Below, in pieces: positions 1 to 9,001 of a stretch of 64,000 bases of DNA. The notes beneath the pieces are model-generated. The model was not told the origin of the DNA. It worked only from the letters and a program-made list of their open reading frames with translations, and ran no database searches. Made by a program: the position numbers and the translations under genes. Source of the stretch: VAZQ01 sp045811525. Lineage in GTDB: Bacteria > Pseudomonadota > Alphaproteobacteria > Rhizobiales > Xanthobacteraceae. The number at the start of each line of letters is the position of its first letter. Positions within the stretch are counted from its first letter, which is position 1. Where the stretch lies: contig JBJMTV010000015.1 of NCBI GenBank assembly GCA_045811525.1, positions 62,001 through 126,000 of the forward strand. Reading direction: 5' to 3'.

Positions 1-1
1 T

Positions 2-580
2 CTCGCACGCAAGGTCGATTGCTCCGTGATCAACGCCGGCGACGGCTCACACGAGCACCCAACCCAGGCACTGCTCGACGCACTCACCATTCGACGCAAC
101 AAGGGCCGCATTGCCGGTCTTACCGTTACGATCTGCGGCGACATTCTCCATTCGCGCGTTGCGCGTTCCAATATTATCCTGCTCACCGCACTGGGTGCGC
201 GGGTGCGCGTGGTCGGACCATCGACCTTGATGCCACCCGGCATTGAGCGCTTCGGGGTCGAGGCAATGCGCGACATGCGCGAGGGGCTGCGCGACGCCGA
301 CATTGTGATGATGCTGCGGCTTCAGCGCGAGCGAATGAACGGATCGTTCGTGCCGTCTACGCAGGAGTATTTCCACTATTTCGGGCTGGACCAGAGAAAG
401 CTCTCGTATGCGCGGCCGGACGCATTGGTGATGCATCCCGGCCCAATGAATCGCGGGGTCGAGATCGACACCGCGGTGGCGGATGGTGCGCAATCGCTGA
501 TCCGCCAGCAGGTGGAGATGGGCGTTGCCGTGCGCATGGCGGTGCTCGAGGCGTTGTCGCGCAACCTGCCGAATGCGTGA
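2..580 (+). CDS. pyrB: Aspartate carbamoyltransferase catalytic subunit (5' part outside window)
   Basis: Condenses carbamoyl phosphate with aspartate in the second committed step of UMP synthesis. About 192 C-terminal residues are visible and the frame is open from base 2, so the true start and the carbamoyl-phosphate-binding STRTR loop lie upstream of the window. Visible signatures are HPTQ at about base 56, the RLQ segment that meets aspartate, and HPGPMNRGVEI near the C-terminus. The GTG at base 26 is an internal Val codon, not a start. pyrC begins 15 bases after the stop, so the two are probably co-transcribed. Family assignment is firm; only the missing N-terminus limits it. Confidence 0.96.
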   Translation, partial: LARKVDCSVINAGDGSHEHPTQALLDALTIRRNKGRIAGLTVTICGDILHSRVARSNIILLTALGARVRVVGPSTLMPPGIERFGVEAMRDMREGLRDADIVMMLRLQRERMNGSFVPSTQEYFHYFGLDQRKLSYARPDALVMHPGPMNRGVEIDTAVADGAQSLIRQQVEMGVAVRMAVLEALSRNLPNA

Positions 581-595
581 GCAGGTGCAGCGTTG

Positions 596-1894
596 ATGAC
601 CGAGCCGCGTCCCATCCTCCTCGCCAACGGACGCATCGTTGATCCGGCCCACGATCTCGACATTCAAGGTGATCTGCTGATCGCCGATGGCATCATCCGC
701 GAAGCGAAGCGCGGCATAGGCGCCGCCGGCGTGCCGGAGAGCACCGAGGTCGTCGACTGCAAGGGCAAGGTCGTTGCCCCCGGGCTGATTGATATGCGCG
801 CCTTTGTCGGTGAGCCCGGCGCCGAATACCGCGAGACTTTGGCTTCTGCAAGCGAGGCAGCTGCCGCCGGCGGCGTGACGACAATCGTTTGCCAGCCCGA
901 CACCTCGCCTGTCATCGACGATCCGGCGCTCGTTGATTTCGTGCTGCGGCGTGCACGCGACACCTCAATTGTGCATGTGCACCCGATGGCGGCTTTGACC
1001 AAGGGTCTGCGTGGCGAGGAGATTGCGGAGATCGGCCGGCTCAAGGCGGCCGGCGCCATCGCTTTCACCGACGGCGCGAAAAGCGTGACGAACGCTCAGG
1101 TGATGCGGCGCGTACTCACTTACGCCCGCGATTTCGACGCGCTCGTCGTTCACCATACCGAGGACCCCGATCTCGTCGGCGAAGGAGTCATGAACGAAGG
1201 CGAGTTTGCGGCCCGCCTCGGGCTGAGCGGCGTTCCAAAGGCCGCCGAGACCATTATGCTGGAGCGCGATATGCGGCTGCTCGCGCTCACGGATGCCCGC
1301 TACCATGCCGCCTCGATCAGTTGTGACGAATCACTCGACGTGCTGCGGCGTGCCAAAGAACAGGGGCTACGTGTTACGGCATCCGCCTCGATCAATCATT
1401 TGAGCTTGAACGAGATCGATGTCGGCCCCTACCGCACCTTTCTCAAGCTCAGTCCACCCCTGCGCACGGAAGCGGATCGCGCGGCGCTGGTGGCGGCACT
1501 GGCGGCAGGACTGATAGACGTCGTGATGTCCGATCATAATCCTCAGGATGTTGAGGGTAAGCGCCTCCCGTTTGCCGAGGCAAGCCATGGCGCAATCGGG
1601 CTGGAGACCATGCTCAGCGCGGGGCTTCGGCTTGTGCATGCAGGCGAGGTTTCTCTCCTGACGGTGCTCAAAGCGATGTCAAGCAACCCGGCACAGCTTC
1701 TTGGACTGCCGGCCGGCACGCTGCGCCCGGGCGCCCCAGCCGACATCATCATCATCGATGTCGATGTGCCATGGGTGCTTGATCCGGCCGAGCTCAAATC
1801 GAAATGCAAGAACACGCCTTTCGACGAGGCGCGGCTCACCGGACGCGTGGTCCGGACATTGGTTGGCGGCCGTACCGTCTACGAGTACGTGTAA
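596..1894 (+). CDS. pyrC: Dihydroorotase-like protein, PyrC/PyrX type, lacking the HxH motif
   Basis: 432-residue amidohydrolase of the class I dihydroorotase family. The protein has the N-terminal beta domain, the TIM-barrel core and a C-terminal motif TGRVV typical of PyrC. Where active class I enzymes carry a DxHxH metal pair before the RExG segment, this protein reads DMRAFVGEPG, so both histidines are absent. HTED and SDHNPQD segments remain. Pseudomonas PyrX (PyrC') has similar losses and acts as a non-catalytic partner of aspartate carbamoyltransferase. Position directly after pyrB fits a structural or catalytic role in the same step. The ATG at 596 is preferred over the TTG at 593. 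An active dihydroorotase may be encoded elsewhere. Confidence 0.9.
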   Translation: MTEPRPILLANGRIVDPAHDLDIQGDLLIADGIIREAKRGIGAAGVPESTEVVDCKGKVVAPGLIDMRAFVGEPGAEYRETLASASEAAAAGGVTTIVCQPDTSPVIDDPALVDFVLRRARDTSIVHVHPMAALTKGLRGEEIAEIGRLKAAGAIAFTDGAKSVTNAQVMRRVLTYARDFDALVVHHTEDPDLVGEGVMNEGEFAARLGLSGVPKAAETIMLERDMRLLALTDARYHAASISCDESLDVLRRAKEQGLRVTASASINHLSLNEIDVGPYRTFLKLSPPLRTEADRAALVAALAAGLIDVVMSDHNPQDVEGKRLPFAEASHGAIGLETMLSAGLRLVHAGEVSLLTVLKAMSSNPAQLLGLPAGTLRPGAPADIIIIDVDVPWVLDPAELKSKCKNTPFDEARLTGRVVRTLVGGRTVYEYV

Positions 1895-1924
1895 CGCTGT
1901 CCGTTGAGCGGAAGGGTTACGGGC

Positions 1925-2581
1925 GTGCTTTCATCGGTCAATCTGTCGGTGCTGCCCGCCGATGCCGCGGCGTTCGCGTTCGGCTACCTTTGCGGCTCGA
2001 TTCCGTTCGGGCTGATTTTCACCCGACTTGCCGGGACGGCGGACATCCGCTCGATTGGCTCAGGCAACATCGGTGCCACGAACGTTCTACGGACCGGCCG
2101 CAAGGGGCTCGCTCTCGCTACGCTGCTCGCCGACACGCTCAAGGGCACATTGGCGGTGCTGCTCGTGCACGCCTATTACGCGCACGGGTTTGAATATTTC
2201 GCGCGCGAGCTGGCTCTCCCTGCAGCAGCCGGCGCTTTCCTCGGCCACCTCTTTCCCGTCTGGCTCGCATTCAAAGGGGGAAAGGGCGTTGCCACCTACA
2301 TTGGATTGTTGTTGGGGCTTGCCTGGCCGGCGGCCATTGCGTTCTGCGCAACGTGGCTCGCCGTAGCCGCGCTCACACGCTACTCATCACTGGCTGCGCT
2401 CATTGCGAGTGCGGTCAGCCCTCTCGTGCTTTGGGGGTTCGCTTACCGGCCAGAGGCTGCGCTGTTCGTCGTGCTCACGCTTCTGCTCTGGGCCAAGCAT
2501 CGCACCAATGTTGAGCGCATGCTGGCGGGGACAGAAAGCAAGATCGGCAGGGCTGTCCCTTCCGCTACGCGCCCGCCCTGA
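1925..2581 (+). CDS. plsY: Glycerol-3-phosphate acyltransferase PlsY
   Basis: Inner-membrane enzyme that moves the acyl group from acyl-phosphate to glycerol-3-phosphate, the first step of phospholipid synthesis. About 218 residues with five or more hydrophobic helices. Family signatures are the GSIPFGL start region, the GSGNIGATN loop, the glycine-rich phosphate loop FKGGKGVAT, and a C-terminal KHRTN. The GTG at 1925 is chosen because GGAAGGG precedes it by a normal distance and PlsY proteins start close to the first helix. A TTG at 1904 would add seven residues. It follows pyrC by 30 bases and precedes dprA, a gene order I recall from Bradyrhizobium relatives. Confidence 0.95.
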   Translation: MLSSVNLSVLPADAAAFAFGYLCGSIPFGLIFTRLAGTADIRSIGSGNIGATNVLRTGRKGLALATLLADTLKGTLAVLLVHAYYAHGFEYFARELALPAAAGAFLGHLFPVWLAFKGGKGVATYIGLLLGLAWPAAIAFCATWLAVAALTRYSSLAALIASAVSPLVLWGFAYRPEAALFVVLTLLLWAKHRTNVERMLAGTESKIGRAVPSATRPP

Positions 2582-2601
2582 GCAAGCAAGCGAACGGCAG
2601 C

Positions 2602-2793
2602 TCAGGCGCTGTGTGGCTCGCGGCTGATCCGGTCAGCGGCGCGGGTCGCTTCCTCAGCTATGAGCCGCTTTATGTCGGTACAAATGTCGTTCACACGCAA
2701 CCGGCGCCAGTTCTCGTCCTGGTAGCGCTGTACGAGCGCGATGGCCCGCAGTAAGCCTTCGTGTCTTGCCTGATCACGCTCATCTTGCGTCAT
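2602..2793 (-). CDS. Small hypothetical charged protein
   Basis: 63-residue protein, start ATG at 2793 preceded by AGGTG on the minus strand. It is rich in Arg, Glu and Ala, predicted helical, with no signal peptide, membrane segment or cysteine pair except one Cys in the middle. It lies convergent to plsY and divergent from dprA. A longer frame reaches 2895, but the extra N-terminus is low-quality sequence. I do not recognise the family; coding is supported by the ribosome site and by codon bias rather than by homology. Confidence 0.5.
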   Translation of the reverse strand: MTQDERDQARHEGLLRAIALVQRYQDENWRRLRVNDICTDIKRLIAEEATRAADRISREPHSA

Positions 2794-3012
2794 GACACCT
2801 GCCCGCCGGGTTGTTTGTTGTCGAAAGCATTTCAAGTTTTCCCGGCCTCCTAATAGGCGCGTAAGGCTCAAGATTCCGTACGCCACGACCGGCAAAAGTC
2901 GTTAAAGCGCGTTAATTGAGGTTCCTCGGGCTCACGTGTGGGCGACCGATCGTTGTGCCCATCTGGCTTGCTGATCTTGACTTTTGTACTCTTTTTGTTC
3001 TCTCATTCCACG

Positions 3013-4167
3013 ATGTATTTGCAGGGCGATCTCAGCGGAGGCGATCCAGCGGGACGGCAACTCACGGATGCAGAGCGGCTCGATTGGGTCCGCCTCATAC
3101 GAACCGAACATGTCGGGCCACGCACGTTTCTCACCCTGCTGCGCCGCTACGGCAGCGCGCGTGCTGCGCTCGCCGCCGTCCCCGACTTGGCGCGACGCGG
3201 CGGAGCCACACGCCCTCCCCGCATCGTGTCTTCCGCCTCTGCAGAGGCGGAAGTCGCCAGCGCCATTGCACGCGGGCTCAACATCGTTGCTCTGGGGGAA
3301 TCCGATTACCCGCGGCGCCTCGCCGTCATTGATGGTGCGCCGCCGCTGATTGCCGTGCAGGGCAAAGCCGCCTCTCTGGCCGGACCGATCGTAGCGATCG
3401 TCGGCGGACGCAACGCCTCGGCCGCAGGCCTGCAATTTGCCGAAAGGCTGGGGCGCGATCTCGGCAATGCGGGCTTCACCATAGCCTCGGGTTTGGCGCG
3501 CGGCATTGATGCGGCCGCGCACCGGGCAAGCCTCGCGACTGGCACGGTGGCGGTCCTGGCGGGTGGGCATGATCGCATCTACCCGCCGGAAAACCTCGCG
3601 CTCGCCAAGTCCATCACCGCGGAAGGTGCGCTGATCTCCGAGATGCCGCTTGGTTGGGAGCCGCGGGCGCGTGATTTCCCGCGGCGCAATCGACTCATTT
3701 CCGGCCTTGCCGCTGGTGTTGTGGTGATCGAGGCGGCCAGGCGCTCGGGGTCGCTGATTACGGCACGCTATGCGCTGGAGCAGGGTCGCGAGGTGTTTGC
3801 AGTTCCTGGCTCACCGCTGGATCCGCGCGCGGAGGGCTCCAACAACTTGCTCAAGGACGGGGCGACGTTGGTGACGGAAGCTGAGGATGTGGCTGCTGTG
3901 CTGCGGCCTATCCTTGGACAAACGTTCGAGCTGGCTCTCGCCGAGCCCGAGCCGGTCCAGGCTCAAGGCGCCGACCCACCCAGCGACGAGCGTTCGCGCA
4001 TTCTCCAGTTGCTCGGACCGACACCCGTGGCCGTCGACGAGTTGGTGCGGCATGCGAGTAGCACGCCGGCCGTGGTGCGCATCGTGCTGCTCGAGCTCGA
4101 GCTCGCACGCCGCATCGAGCGGCACGGCGGCAGCCTCGTATCAACGTGCCTCACGGTCCCGAGCTGA
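3013..4167 (+). CDS. dprA: DNA-processing protein DprA
   Basis: DprA/Smf loads RecA on incoming single-stranded DNA during transformation and protects it. The 384-residue product has an N-terminal helical (SAM-like) region, then the Rossmann core with GGRNASAAG, SGLARGIDAAAH, and the region SGSLITARYALEQGREVFAVPG, followed by a C-terminal winged helix (about residues 315-380, containing PVAVDELVRH). The start at ATG 3013 is chosen because family members begin shortly before LTDAERLDW; an upstream in-frame start at 2938 would add 25 hydrophobic residues not expected in a cytosolic protein. It closes the pyrBC-plsY-dprA block; topA, its usual next neighbour in relatives, is almost 10 kb away here. 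Confidence 0.95.
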   Translation: MYLQGDLSGGDPAGRQLTDAERLDWVRLIRTEHVGPRTFLTLLRRYGSARAALAAVPDLARRGGATRPPRIVSSASAEAEVASAIARGLNIVALGESDYPRRLAVIDGAPPLIAVQGKAASLAGPIVAIVGGRNASAAGLQFAERLGRDLGNAGFTIASGLARGIDAAAHRASLATGTVAVLAGGHDRIYPPENLALAKSITAEGALISEMPLGWEPRARDFPRRNRLISGLAAGVVVIEAARRSGSLITARYALEQGREVFAVPGSPLDPRAEGSNNLLKDGATLVTEAEDVAAVLRPILGQTFELALAEPEPVQAQGADPPSDERSRILQLLGPTPVAVDELVRHASSTPAVVRIVLLELELARRIERHGGSLVSTCLTVPS

Positions 4168-4212
4168 GCGTTGCTCGTTGCGCGACCGGATGGTTCCTGT
4201 CGCCGTAATCAT

Positions 4213-4434
4213 TCAGTGGCAATACGGCCCTGTCGGGACTCCGCGGCTATCATAGATGTAACTGTCATAGCCGCAGGTGCGCGGCCGCCCGGTATTGCGT
4301 CCATCCAGCGAGAGCGACTGTAACGCTTCCTGGCGGGGTTGGCGCTGCTTGCGAGCGGCTTCGGCCGGCCACACGGCCGTCACTGACACGATCGTCAAGC
4401 TCACGGTGAGAACAGCAAACAGCTTGTGCAACAT
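4213..4434 (-). CDS. Small secreted hypothetical protein
   Basis: 73-residue precursor. Residues 1-26 form a clear signal peptide (MLHKLF start, hydrophobic core, AEA cleavage region). The mature part is about 45 residues, basic at first and then CGYDSYIYDSRGVPTGPYCH, with two cysteines that could pair. AGGAG lies seven bases before the ATG at 4434; the frame continues upstream to 4539 but that part lacks a ribosome site. Convergent with dprA. No family recognised. Confidence 0.6.
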   Translation of the reverse strand: MLHKLFAVLTVSLTIVSVTAVWPAEAARKQRQPRQEALQSLSLDGRNTGRPRTCGYDSYIYDSRGVPTGPYCH

Positions 4435-4516
4435 TGTCAGATCTCCTGGAATTTTCTCTCCGGCAGCTAGGACCTGAATGGCCTTCTCGCAAGGCTGCCG
4501 CGAGTGATCGGCACAG

Positions 4517-5524
4517 TTATTCCAGAACCTCGTCGGCACGGGCGAGCAGCAGCGGCGGCATCGTGATGCCCAGGGCCTTGGCTGCCTTCACGTTCATGAC
4601 CAGCTCGAGCTTCGTCGGTGCCTGCACCGGCAACTCGCTCGGGCGCGCGCCTTTGAGAACGCGGTCCACGTAACCCGCGGCACGACGGAATACATCGGCC
4701 ACATCTGTTCCATACGAAATAAGCCCGCCGCTAACGGCGAAATACCGGAAAGGATAGATCGAGGGCAGGAGGTGACGCGCTGCCAGTGCAACGATCTCAG
4801 CTCGCAAATTCATCGTGGTGATGTCAGGCATGACCATCAGGCCACCATTGGGCTCACGCGCAAAGGTCTCGATGGCCTCAATCATGTCCCTGCCGTCTAC
4901 CGCGACGCGGACCGCACGCGCATCGAAAGCTCCCGCCGCAGCCTCGACCGGCCCCCAGAAAAGCTCCGCGAATGGAGCGGTCTTCGGGTTGAACACCAGC
5001 GCCACCCGGCTCACGTTCGGCGCTACGACCTTGAGCATCTCCAGCCACTTTGTTCCGATGGAAAATTCAAAACTCGTGAAGCCGGTAAAGTTTGTTGCGG
5101 GCCGCGCGAGGCTCGCGACCACGCCCGCACCGATCGGATCGGTCACCTGCGTGAACACCACCGGAAGCTGGGCCCCTTGCTCCTTCAGCGCCAATGTCGC
5201 TGGTGTGCTGTTGGCAAGGATCACGTCTGGGGCAAGGCGCAACAGGTCGTCAGCGTGGCGCCGCAGCTCGACCGGATCGCCGGCAGTGAAGCGGCGGTCC
5301 AAGCGCAGGTTGCGCCCCTCACTCCAGCCAAGCTCGCGCATCCCCTGCTCGAACGACGCAATGCGCTCGCGGGCATCCGGGTCGGCCGCGGGAAAGCTCA
5401 TCAGTATCCCGACGTGGCGCACACGTGCCTGCTCCGCCGCTGCAACCTGCAGCGGGGACAACGGCAACGTGAGCGGCCAAGCGGCCGCAGACCCGAACAG
5501 CCTGACCACCTGCCGCCGCTGCAT
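4517..5524 (-). CDS. ABC transporter substrate-binding protein (PF04392, TrpX-like)
   Basis: 335-residue periplasmic binding protein. N-terminus MQRRQVVRLF followed by a hydrophobic stretch looks like a Tat-type or Sec signal, with cleavage near AAA at about residue 30. The body begins VGILMSFP, then GWSEGRNLRLDRRFTAGD, and later DPIGAGVVASLARP, segments usual in the ABC_sub_bind family abundant in Bradyrhizobiaceae. No permease or ATPase gene of its own lies nearby, so it may be an orphan or use another transporter. The start at 5524 has GGGCGGA upstream at good spacing; ATG 5530 and 5539 are alternatives. The gene follows the flavoprotein gene on the same strand by about 96 bases. Confidence 0.85.
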   Translation of the reverse strand: MQRRQVVRLFGSAAAWPLTLPLSPLQVAAAEQARVRHVGILMSFPAADPDARERIASFEQGMRELGWSEGRNLRLDRRFTAGDPVELRRHADDLLRLAPDVILANSTPATLALKEQGAQLPVVFTQVTDPIGAGVVASLARPATNFTGFTSFEFSIGTKWLEMLKVVAPNVSRVALVFNPKTAPFAELFWGPVEAAAGAFDARAVRVAVDGRDMIEAIETFAREPNGGLMVMPDITTMNLRAEIVALAARHLLPSIYPFRYFAVSGGLISYGTDVADVFRRAAGYVDRVLKGARPSELPVQAPTKLELVMNVKAAKALGITMPPLLLARADEVLE

Positions 5525-5620
5525 TGGCATTCCGCCCATGATGATGCGTGTGAGCGTACAGCAAGAGGGCCGACTCCGCACCCTGTGTGGAACCGGCACC
5601 CGCTTTTAGCTCGGTGGTGC

Positions 5621-7096
5621 TTACGGCCGGTTCGGCTTGCCGGCGAATCCGCAGCCGTAACCGGCGTGCTGGGCGGCCCAAGCACCGGCCACGCGCCCGC
5701 TGAACAGAGCCGGGCCGAGCATCGTCCCCTCGAGCCCGGCGCGACCATTGATATGACCGCCCGCCATGCCGGCAACCTCACCCGCCGCGTACAGGCCGCG
5801 AATGGGTTCGAAATGCTTGTTCAGAACACGGCAGTGCAGGTCCGTCTTCACTCCACCGAAATTCTTGCGCGCCAATGGAAAGATTTGCACGGCGTAATAG
5901 GGCGGTGTGTCGAATGGCTTGCATGATTTCAGGGGTTTGCCGAATTCCGGCTCGCGCTCGAGCTGCTCGGCACATGCGCTGTTGTAGCGCTCGAGCGTGG
6001 TCAGAAAGGTGGGCACATCCACGCCAATTCTGTCCGCGAGCTGGGCTAGCGTGTCGGCCTTCTGAATGAACGGGGAATTGGCGAGCAGCTCCTGGACTCT
6101 TTCCCGCACCACCTTGTCGCCGTCGCGGTAATACGGATCTGCAATTTCCATCGTGGCGCTCATCGGCGCATCCATGATGGCCCAGGCGTGACGCGGGCTT
6201 TGCGCCATAAGCGCTGGGCTTGCCGAGTTGCCGCCGGACAACGCCTCATTGTGAAAGCGCCGGCCCTGCTGGTTCACCCAGATGTATCCCGGCACCAAGC
6301 GGAAAACGAGACCACGGCGCTGGGCCGGATCGCGATAGTCAGGAGTCGCATACACATAGAACCAGATGTGATCCATGTGGGTGAGATAGCCCCCGGCCGC
6401 ACGAACGAGCTTATGCCCGCTCCCGGTCGATCCCAGCCCCGACCCCTCCAGCACTCTGTCGTTCCTGAGCAAAGGATTGTACTCGAGCACCATTTCGACG
6501 TTGGAGTTGAACCCTCCGGTGGTGATAACGACCGCACCCGCGCGCACACGCACCGGCTCCCCATTGGTGCGGTTACGCCCCTGCAGGGTGACGGCTCCAT
6601 TCTCGGCGACTGCAAGACCGGTGATTTCGGTGTTCACCGCGATCTCGCCTCCTTTGCCGCGGTAGCCCTCGATGAGGTGCGTCATCAATCCCAGGCCGTT
6701 GCGTTCGGGTCGCGTCCACCGCAATACCGAGTTCCCCTCCTGCACTTTCAAATCGACCCACTTGACGCCGAATGCCTCCGCCCAGTGATAGAGATCGTTC
6801 AGCGTATGCTCGATGTAGTAGCGCGCCCAAACAGCATCGGCTGAGGGTCCACCCCATTTGATCCAATCGTCGAAGGCGAGATCAGGCGTATCCTCGATGC
6901 CCGATCTCTTCTGCAGCGGTGACCCGACGATAAGGCAGCCGCCGCCCGAGATAATTGCCGCCCCGCCTGGCTCGGCATTCTGCTCGAATGCGATTGCGCG
7001 CGCTCCCGCTGCCCGCGCCTGGATGCCGGCCGCCACTCCGGCAGCGCCTGCACCCACAATGGCCACGTCGGTATCGTACTCATTCACATTCGGCAT
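5621..7096 (-). CDS. FAD-dependent dehydrogenase, fumarate reductase/tricarballylate dehydrogenase-like
   Basis: 491-residue flavoprotein of the FAD_binding_2 family. The N-terminal dinucleotide fold reads VAIVGAGAAGVAAG, followed by an acidic end of the second strand (FEQ) and PGGAAIISGG. ITTGGF and, near the C-terminus, GLYAAGEVAGMAGGH bind FAD. There are no heme motifs or signal peptide, so electrons probably go to a separate carrier. The closest families I can name are TcuA (tricarballylate to cis-aconitate) and urocanate or fumarate reductase flavoproteins; substrate cannot be fixed from sequence. It sits between an ABC binding protein and an MmgE/PrpD gene on the same strand, supporting a role in organic-acid catabolism. 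The start is the ATG at 7096 with GAGAGG upstream. Confidence 0.85.
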   Translation of the reverse strand: MPNVNEYDTDVAIVGAGAAGVAAGIQARAAGARAIAFEQNAEPGGAAIISGGGCLIVGSPLQKRSGIEDTPDLAFDDWIKWGGPSADAVWARYYIEHTLNDLYHWAEAFGVKWVDLKVQEGNSVLRWTRPERNGLGLMTHLIEGYRGKGGEIAVNTEITGLAVAENGAVTLQGRNRTNGEPVRVRAGAVVITTGGFNSNVEMVLEYNPLLRNDRVLEGSGLGSTGSGHKLVRAAGGYLTHMDHIWFYVYATPDYRDPAQRRGLVFRLVPGYIWVNQQGRRFHNEALSGGNSASPALMAQSPRHAWAIMDAPMSATMEIADPYYRDGDKVVRERVQELLANSPFIQKADTLAQLADRIGVDVPTFLTTLERYNSACAEQLEREPEFGKPLKSCKPFDTPPYYAVQIFPLARKNFGGVKTDLHCRVLNKHFEPIRGLYAAGEVAGMAGGHINGRAGLEGTMLGPALFSGRVAGAWAAQHAGYGCGFAGKPNRP

Positions 7097-7247
7097 TGCG
7101 GAGACCTCTCTTGCGGTCATGCGCATCAAAGGCGAGAACCTCGCTCTGCACGACGCGCAATCCGCTCGCCTATACGAACTCGACCACGGGCGCGTCCATG
7201 ATCTTGCTCCAGGTACCGCGTCAGCTCACAGGCTGTATGGTGCCAAT

Positions 7248-8630
7248 TCAGGCGCGCGCGGCCGCGAGCGTGGCGCGTCGCGGCGCCGGACGAAGCAGCT
7301 CCATCAGCGTGCGCACGGAGCCAAGAGTCTCGAGCTCGTTCACCGCTTCGATCGTCGCGCTGATGGCCGAAGGTGCCAGCACGCCTTCGGCATAGGTGCG
7401 AAACTTGTTCTCGATTTGCGCGGCGGTGAGCGGATTTTGCGCCGAGCCGCGCGGATGCTGGCAGCGCGAGGTCAGCGTGCCTGCATCTGTTTCGATCTCT
7501 GCCAATGCCTCCACGCCGGAAAGGGCCGCATCGGCACGAATTTCAATCTGCTCCGCAGCCGCCCTGCGCATTTTCGGATGGTCGTAGCGTGCCGGCTCGA
7601 ACTGAGCGAGCGTGAGGGTCTGGTCGTGCAAGATCGCCGCCGCCGTGTAATGGCCCGAAATCAGAGCATCGAACTTGCCCTTGTAATCGGGGAGCTTGCC
7701 GTGGAGATCAAACGCCGTTTGGCTCAAGGCAATGCGCACTTTCCTGACCCGCATAGGATCAATCTTATGCGTCTCGATGAGGTCGAAGAGCGCGGTGTTC
7801 ATGCCCTGAATGGATGAGGCGGACGGCCAAAGGCGCAGCGCAATCTCCAGGAGCTCCCAATGGTTTCCGAGCTCGGCCGTAACGGCTTCAGGACGGCCGC
7901 CATTGGCATAGCTCCGGTACAGTCCTCCGTCCTCGGCCGTGAGAAACTCGCGTGTGGCGAGGAATTTCTGCTCGGCCAGGAGCGCCGCCAGGAGCCCCGA
8001 AAGAGCCCCGCGACACTGGTGGAACTTGACAGTCGGTGTGCCCCAGGCGGCGAACGTCCCTGCAGCCTGACTGCCGGCAAGCCCAAAGGCCTTCGCCATG
8101 GTCTCGGCATCGAACCGCCGCAGCCGACCTACCGCAGCCGCGGCGCCGAATGGGCCGAGAACGCCCGGGCCGTGCCAGCCCTTGGCGCGGAAGGCCGGAT
8201 AGTCGAGCCCAATGCCGATGCGCGTGAGCACCTCACATCCGGCAGCCAGTGCGACCAGAAGGTCGCGACCAGAGGCGCCGTCACGTTCGGCAATGGCGAG
8301 GGCTGGCGGCATGACCTCAGGCGTAACATGGGTGAGCGTTGCACGGTGCACGTCGCACATGGTCACCGCGGTGACCAGATAGCCATTGAGAAGTGTGGCT
8401 CCGGCAAGCGAAAGCCCCTCGCTCCCGATGACACTCGCTTCATGTGATTGGCCCAGGGCTTGCGCCATGGCTGCGACCTGATGGGTCTCCTCGCCGCAAT
8501 GCCCGGCCAGCGCGCAAGCAAGGGTATCGAGCAGTAGGCTTTTGCAGTGAATGCCAATTCTCTCCGGCATGTCCTCATAACGCAGCGACGCGGCAAAACC
8601 GGCCAGCAACTCGGTCACGTTTGCACTCAT
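7248..8630 (-). CDS. MmgE/PrpD family protein
   Basis: 460-residue member of the family that contains 2-methylcitrate dehydratase and cis-aconitate decarboxylase. Family features are the N-terminal helical domain with LLDTLACALAG, the conserved WHGPGVLGPFGAAAA region at about residue 145, and the later KFHQCRG segment. The C-terminal lid domain ends with LEP-type helices. The substrate is unknown; many paralogs in soil bacteria act on small carboxylic acids. The start is ATG 8630 with GGAGAGCAGG directly upstream; an upstream frame to 8810 has no support. It is divergent from the Liv-type importer and in line with the flavoprotein gene, so uptake, oxidation and dehydration or decarboxylation of one substrate is a reasonable inference. 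Confidence 0.88.
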   Translation of the reverse strand: MSANVTELLAGFAASLRYEDMPERIGIHCKSLLLDTLACALAGHCGEETHQVAAMAQALGQSHEASVIGSEGLSLAGATLLNGYLVTAVTMCDVHRATLTHVTPEVMPPALAIAERDGASGRDLLVALAAGCEVLTRIGIGLDYPAFRAKGWHGPGVLGPFGAAAAVGRLRRFDAETMAKAFGLAGSQAAGTFAAWGTPTVKFHQCRGALSGLLAALLAEQKFLATREFLTAEDGGLYRSYANGGRPEAVTAELGNHWELLEIALRLWPSASSIQGMNTALFDLIETHKIDPMRVRKVRIALSQTAFDLHGKLPDYKGKFDALISGHYTAAAILHDQTLTLAQFEPARYDHPKMRRAAAEQIEIRADAALSGVEALAEIETDAGTLTSRCQHPRGSAQNPLTAAQIENKFRTYAEGVLAPSAISATIEAVNELETLGSVRTLMELLRPAPRRATLAAARA

Positions 8631-9001
8631 CCTGCTCTCCATGTGCACTGCCGTCCGGGCTCGAGCTGCTGCTTTGCCGGCGCCCGGCGCCGCTCTCATC
8701 GGTATTGCAATCGGCCGCCGCGAGCAACGGGTGGGAGCGGCTCGGGAAAGACATCGATCGCGGTCCAAAACATCCGCGCACAGCACGCATAGGCGCCGCG
8801 CTTGACACACGATTTCTGAGGCGATCCAGTACCCTCAAAAGATGGGCTGCAAATACTGCTGTTCTGATGAAATGCCCAAGCGCAAGGACAGACTACATAA
8901 TCACAGAATGAGCTTCCCGCGCTCTCAGGCCTCAGCTCCAAGAAGGCCCCGGCATCTGCATGCGGCAATTGGGGCGCGCAGCCCTGGGAGGAGCATCCGG
9001 C
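8631..9001 (+). promoter_or_regulatory. Divergent intergenic region upstream of liv operon and PrpD-like gene
   Basis: 370 bases without a gene. It must hold promoters for both directions. A consensus TTGACA lies at 8802-8807 on the plus strand, but no good -10 follows at 16-18 bases, so it is only a candidate for the transporter operon. A CATAAT at 8896-8901 is a second weak candidate -10. GGGAGGAG at about 8986 is the ribosome site of the first permease gene. I see no operator-like palindrome. Confidence 0.3.

Noticed and set aside
4772..5926. 384-residue plus-strand frame across the binding protein and flavoprotein genes
   Set aside because: Antisense of two well-supported genes; composition is Arg/His/Gly-rich and lacks any domain.
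8802..8830. TTGACA in the liv/PrpD intergenic region as a promoter
   Set aside because: No acceptable -10 element at 16-18 bases; kept only as a weak candidate within the region entry.
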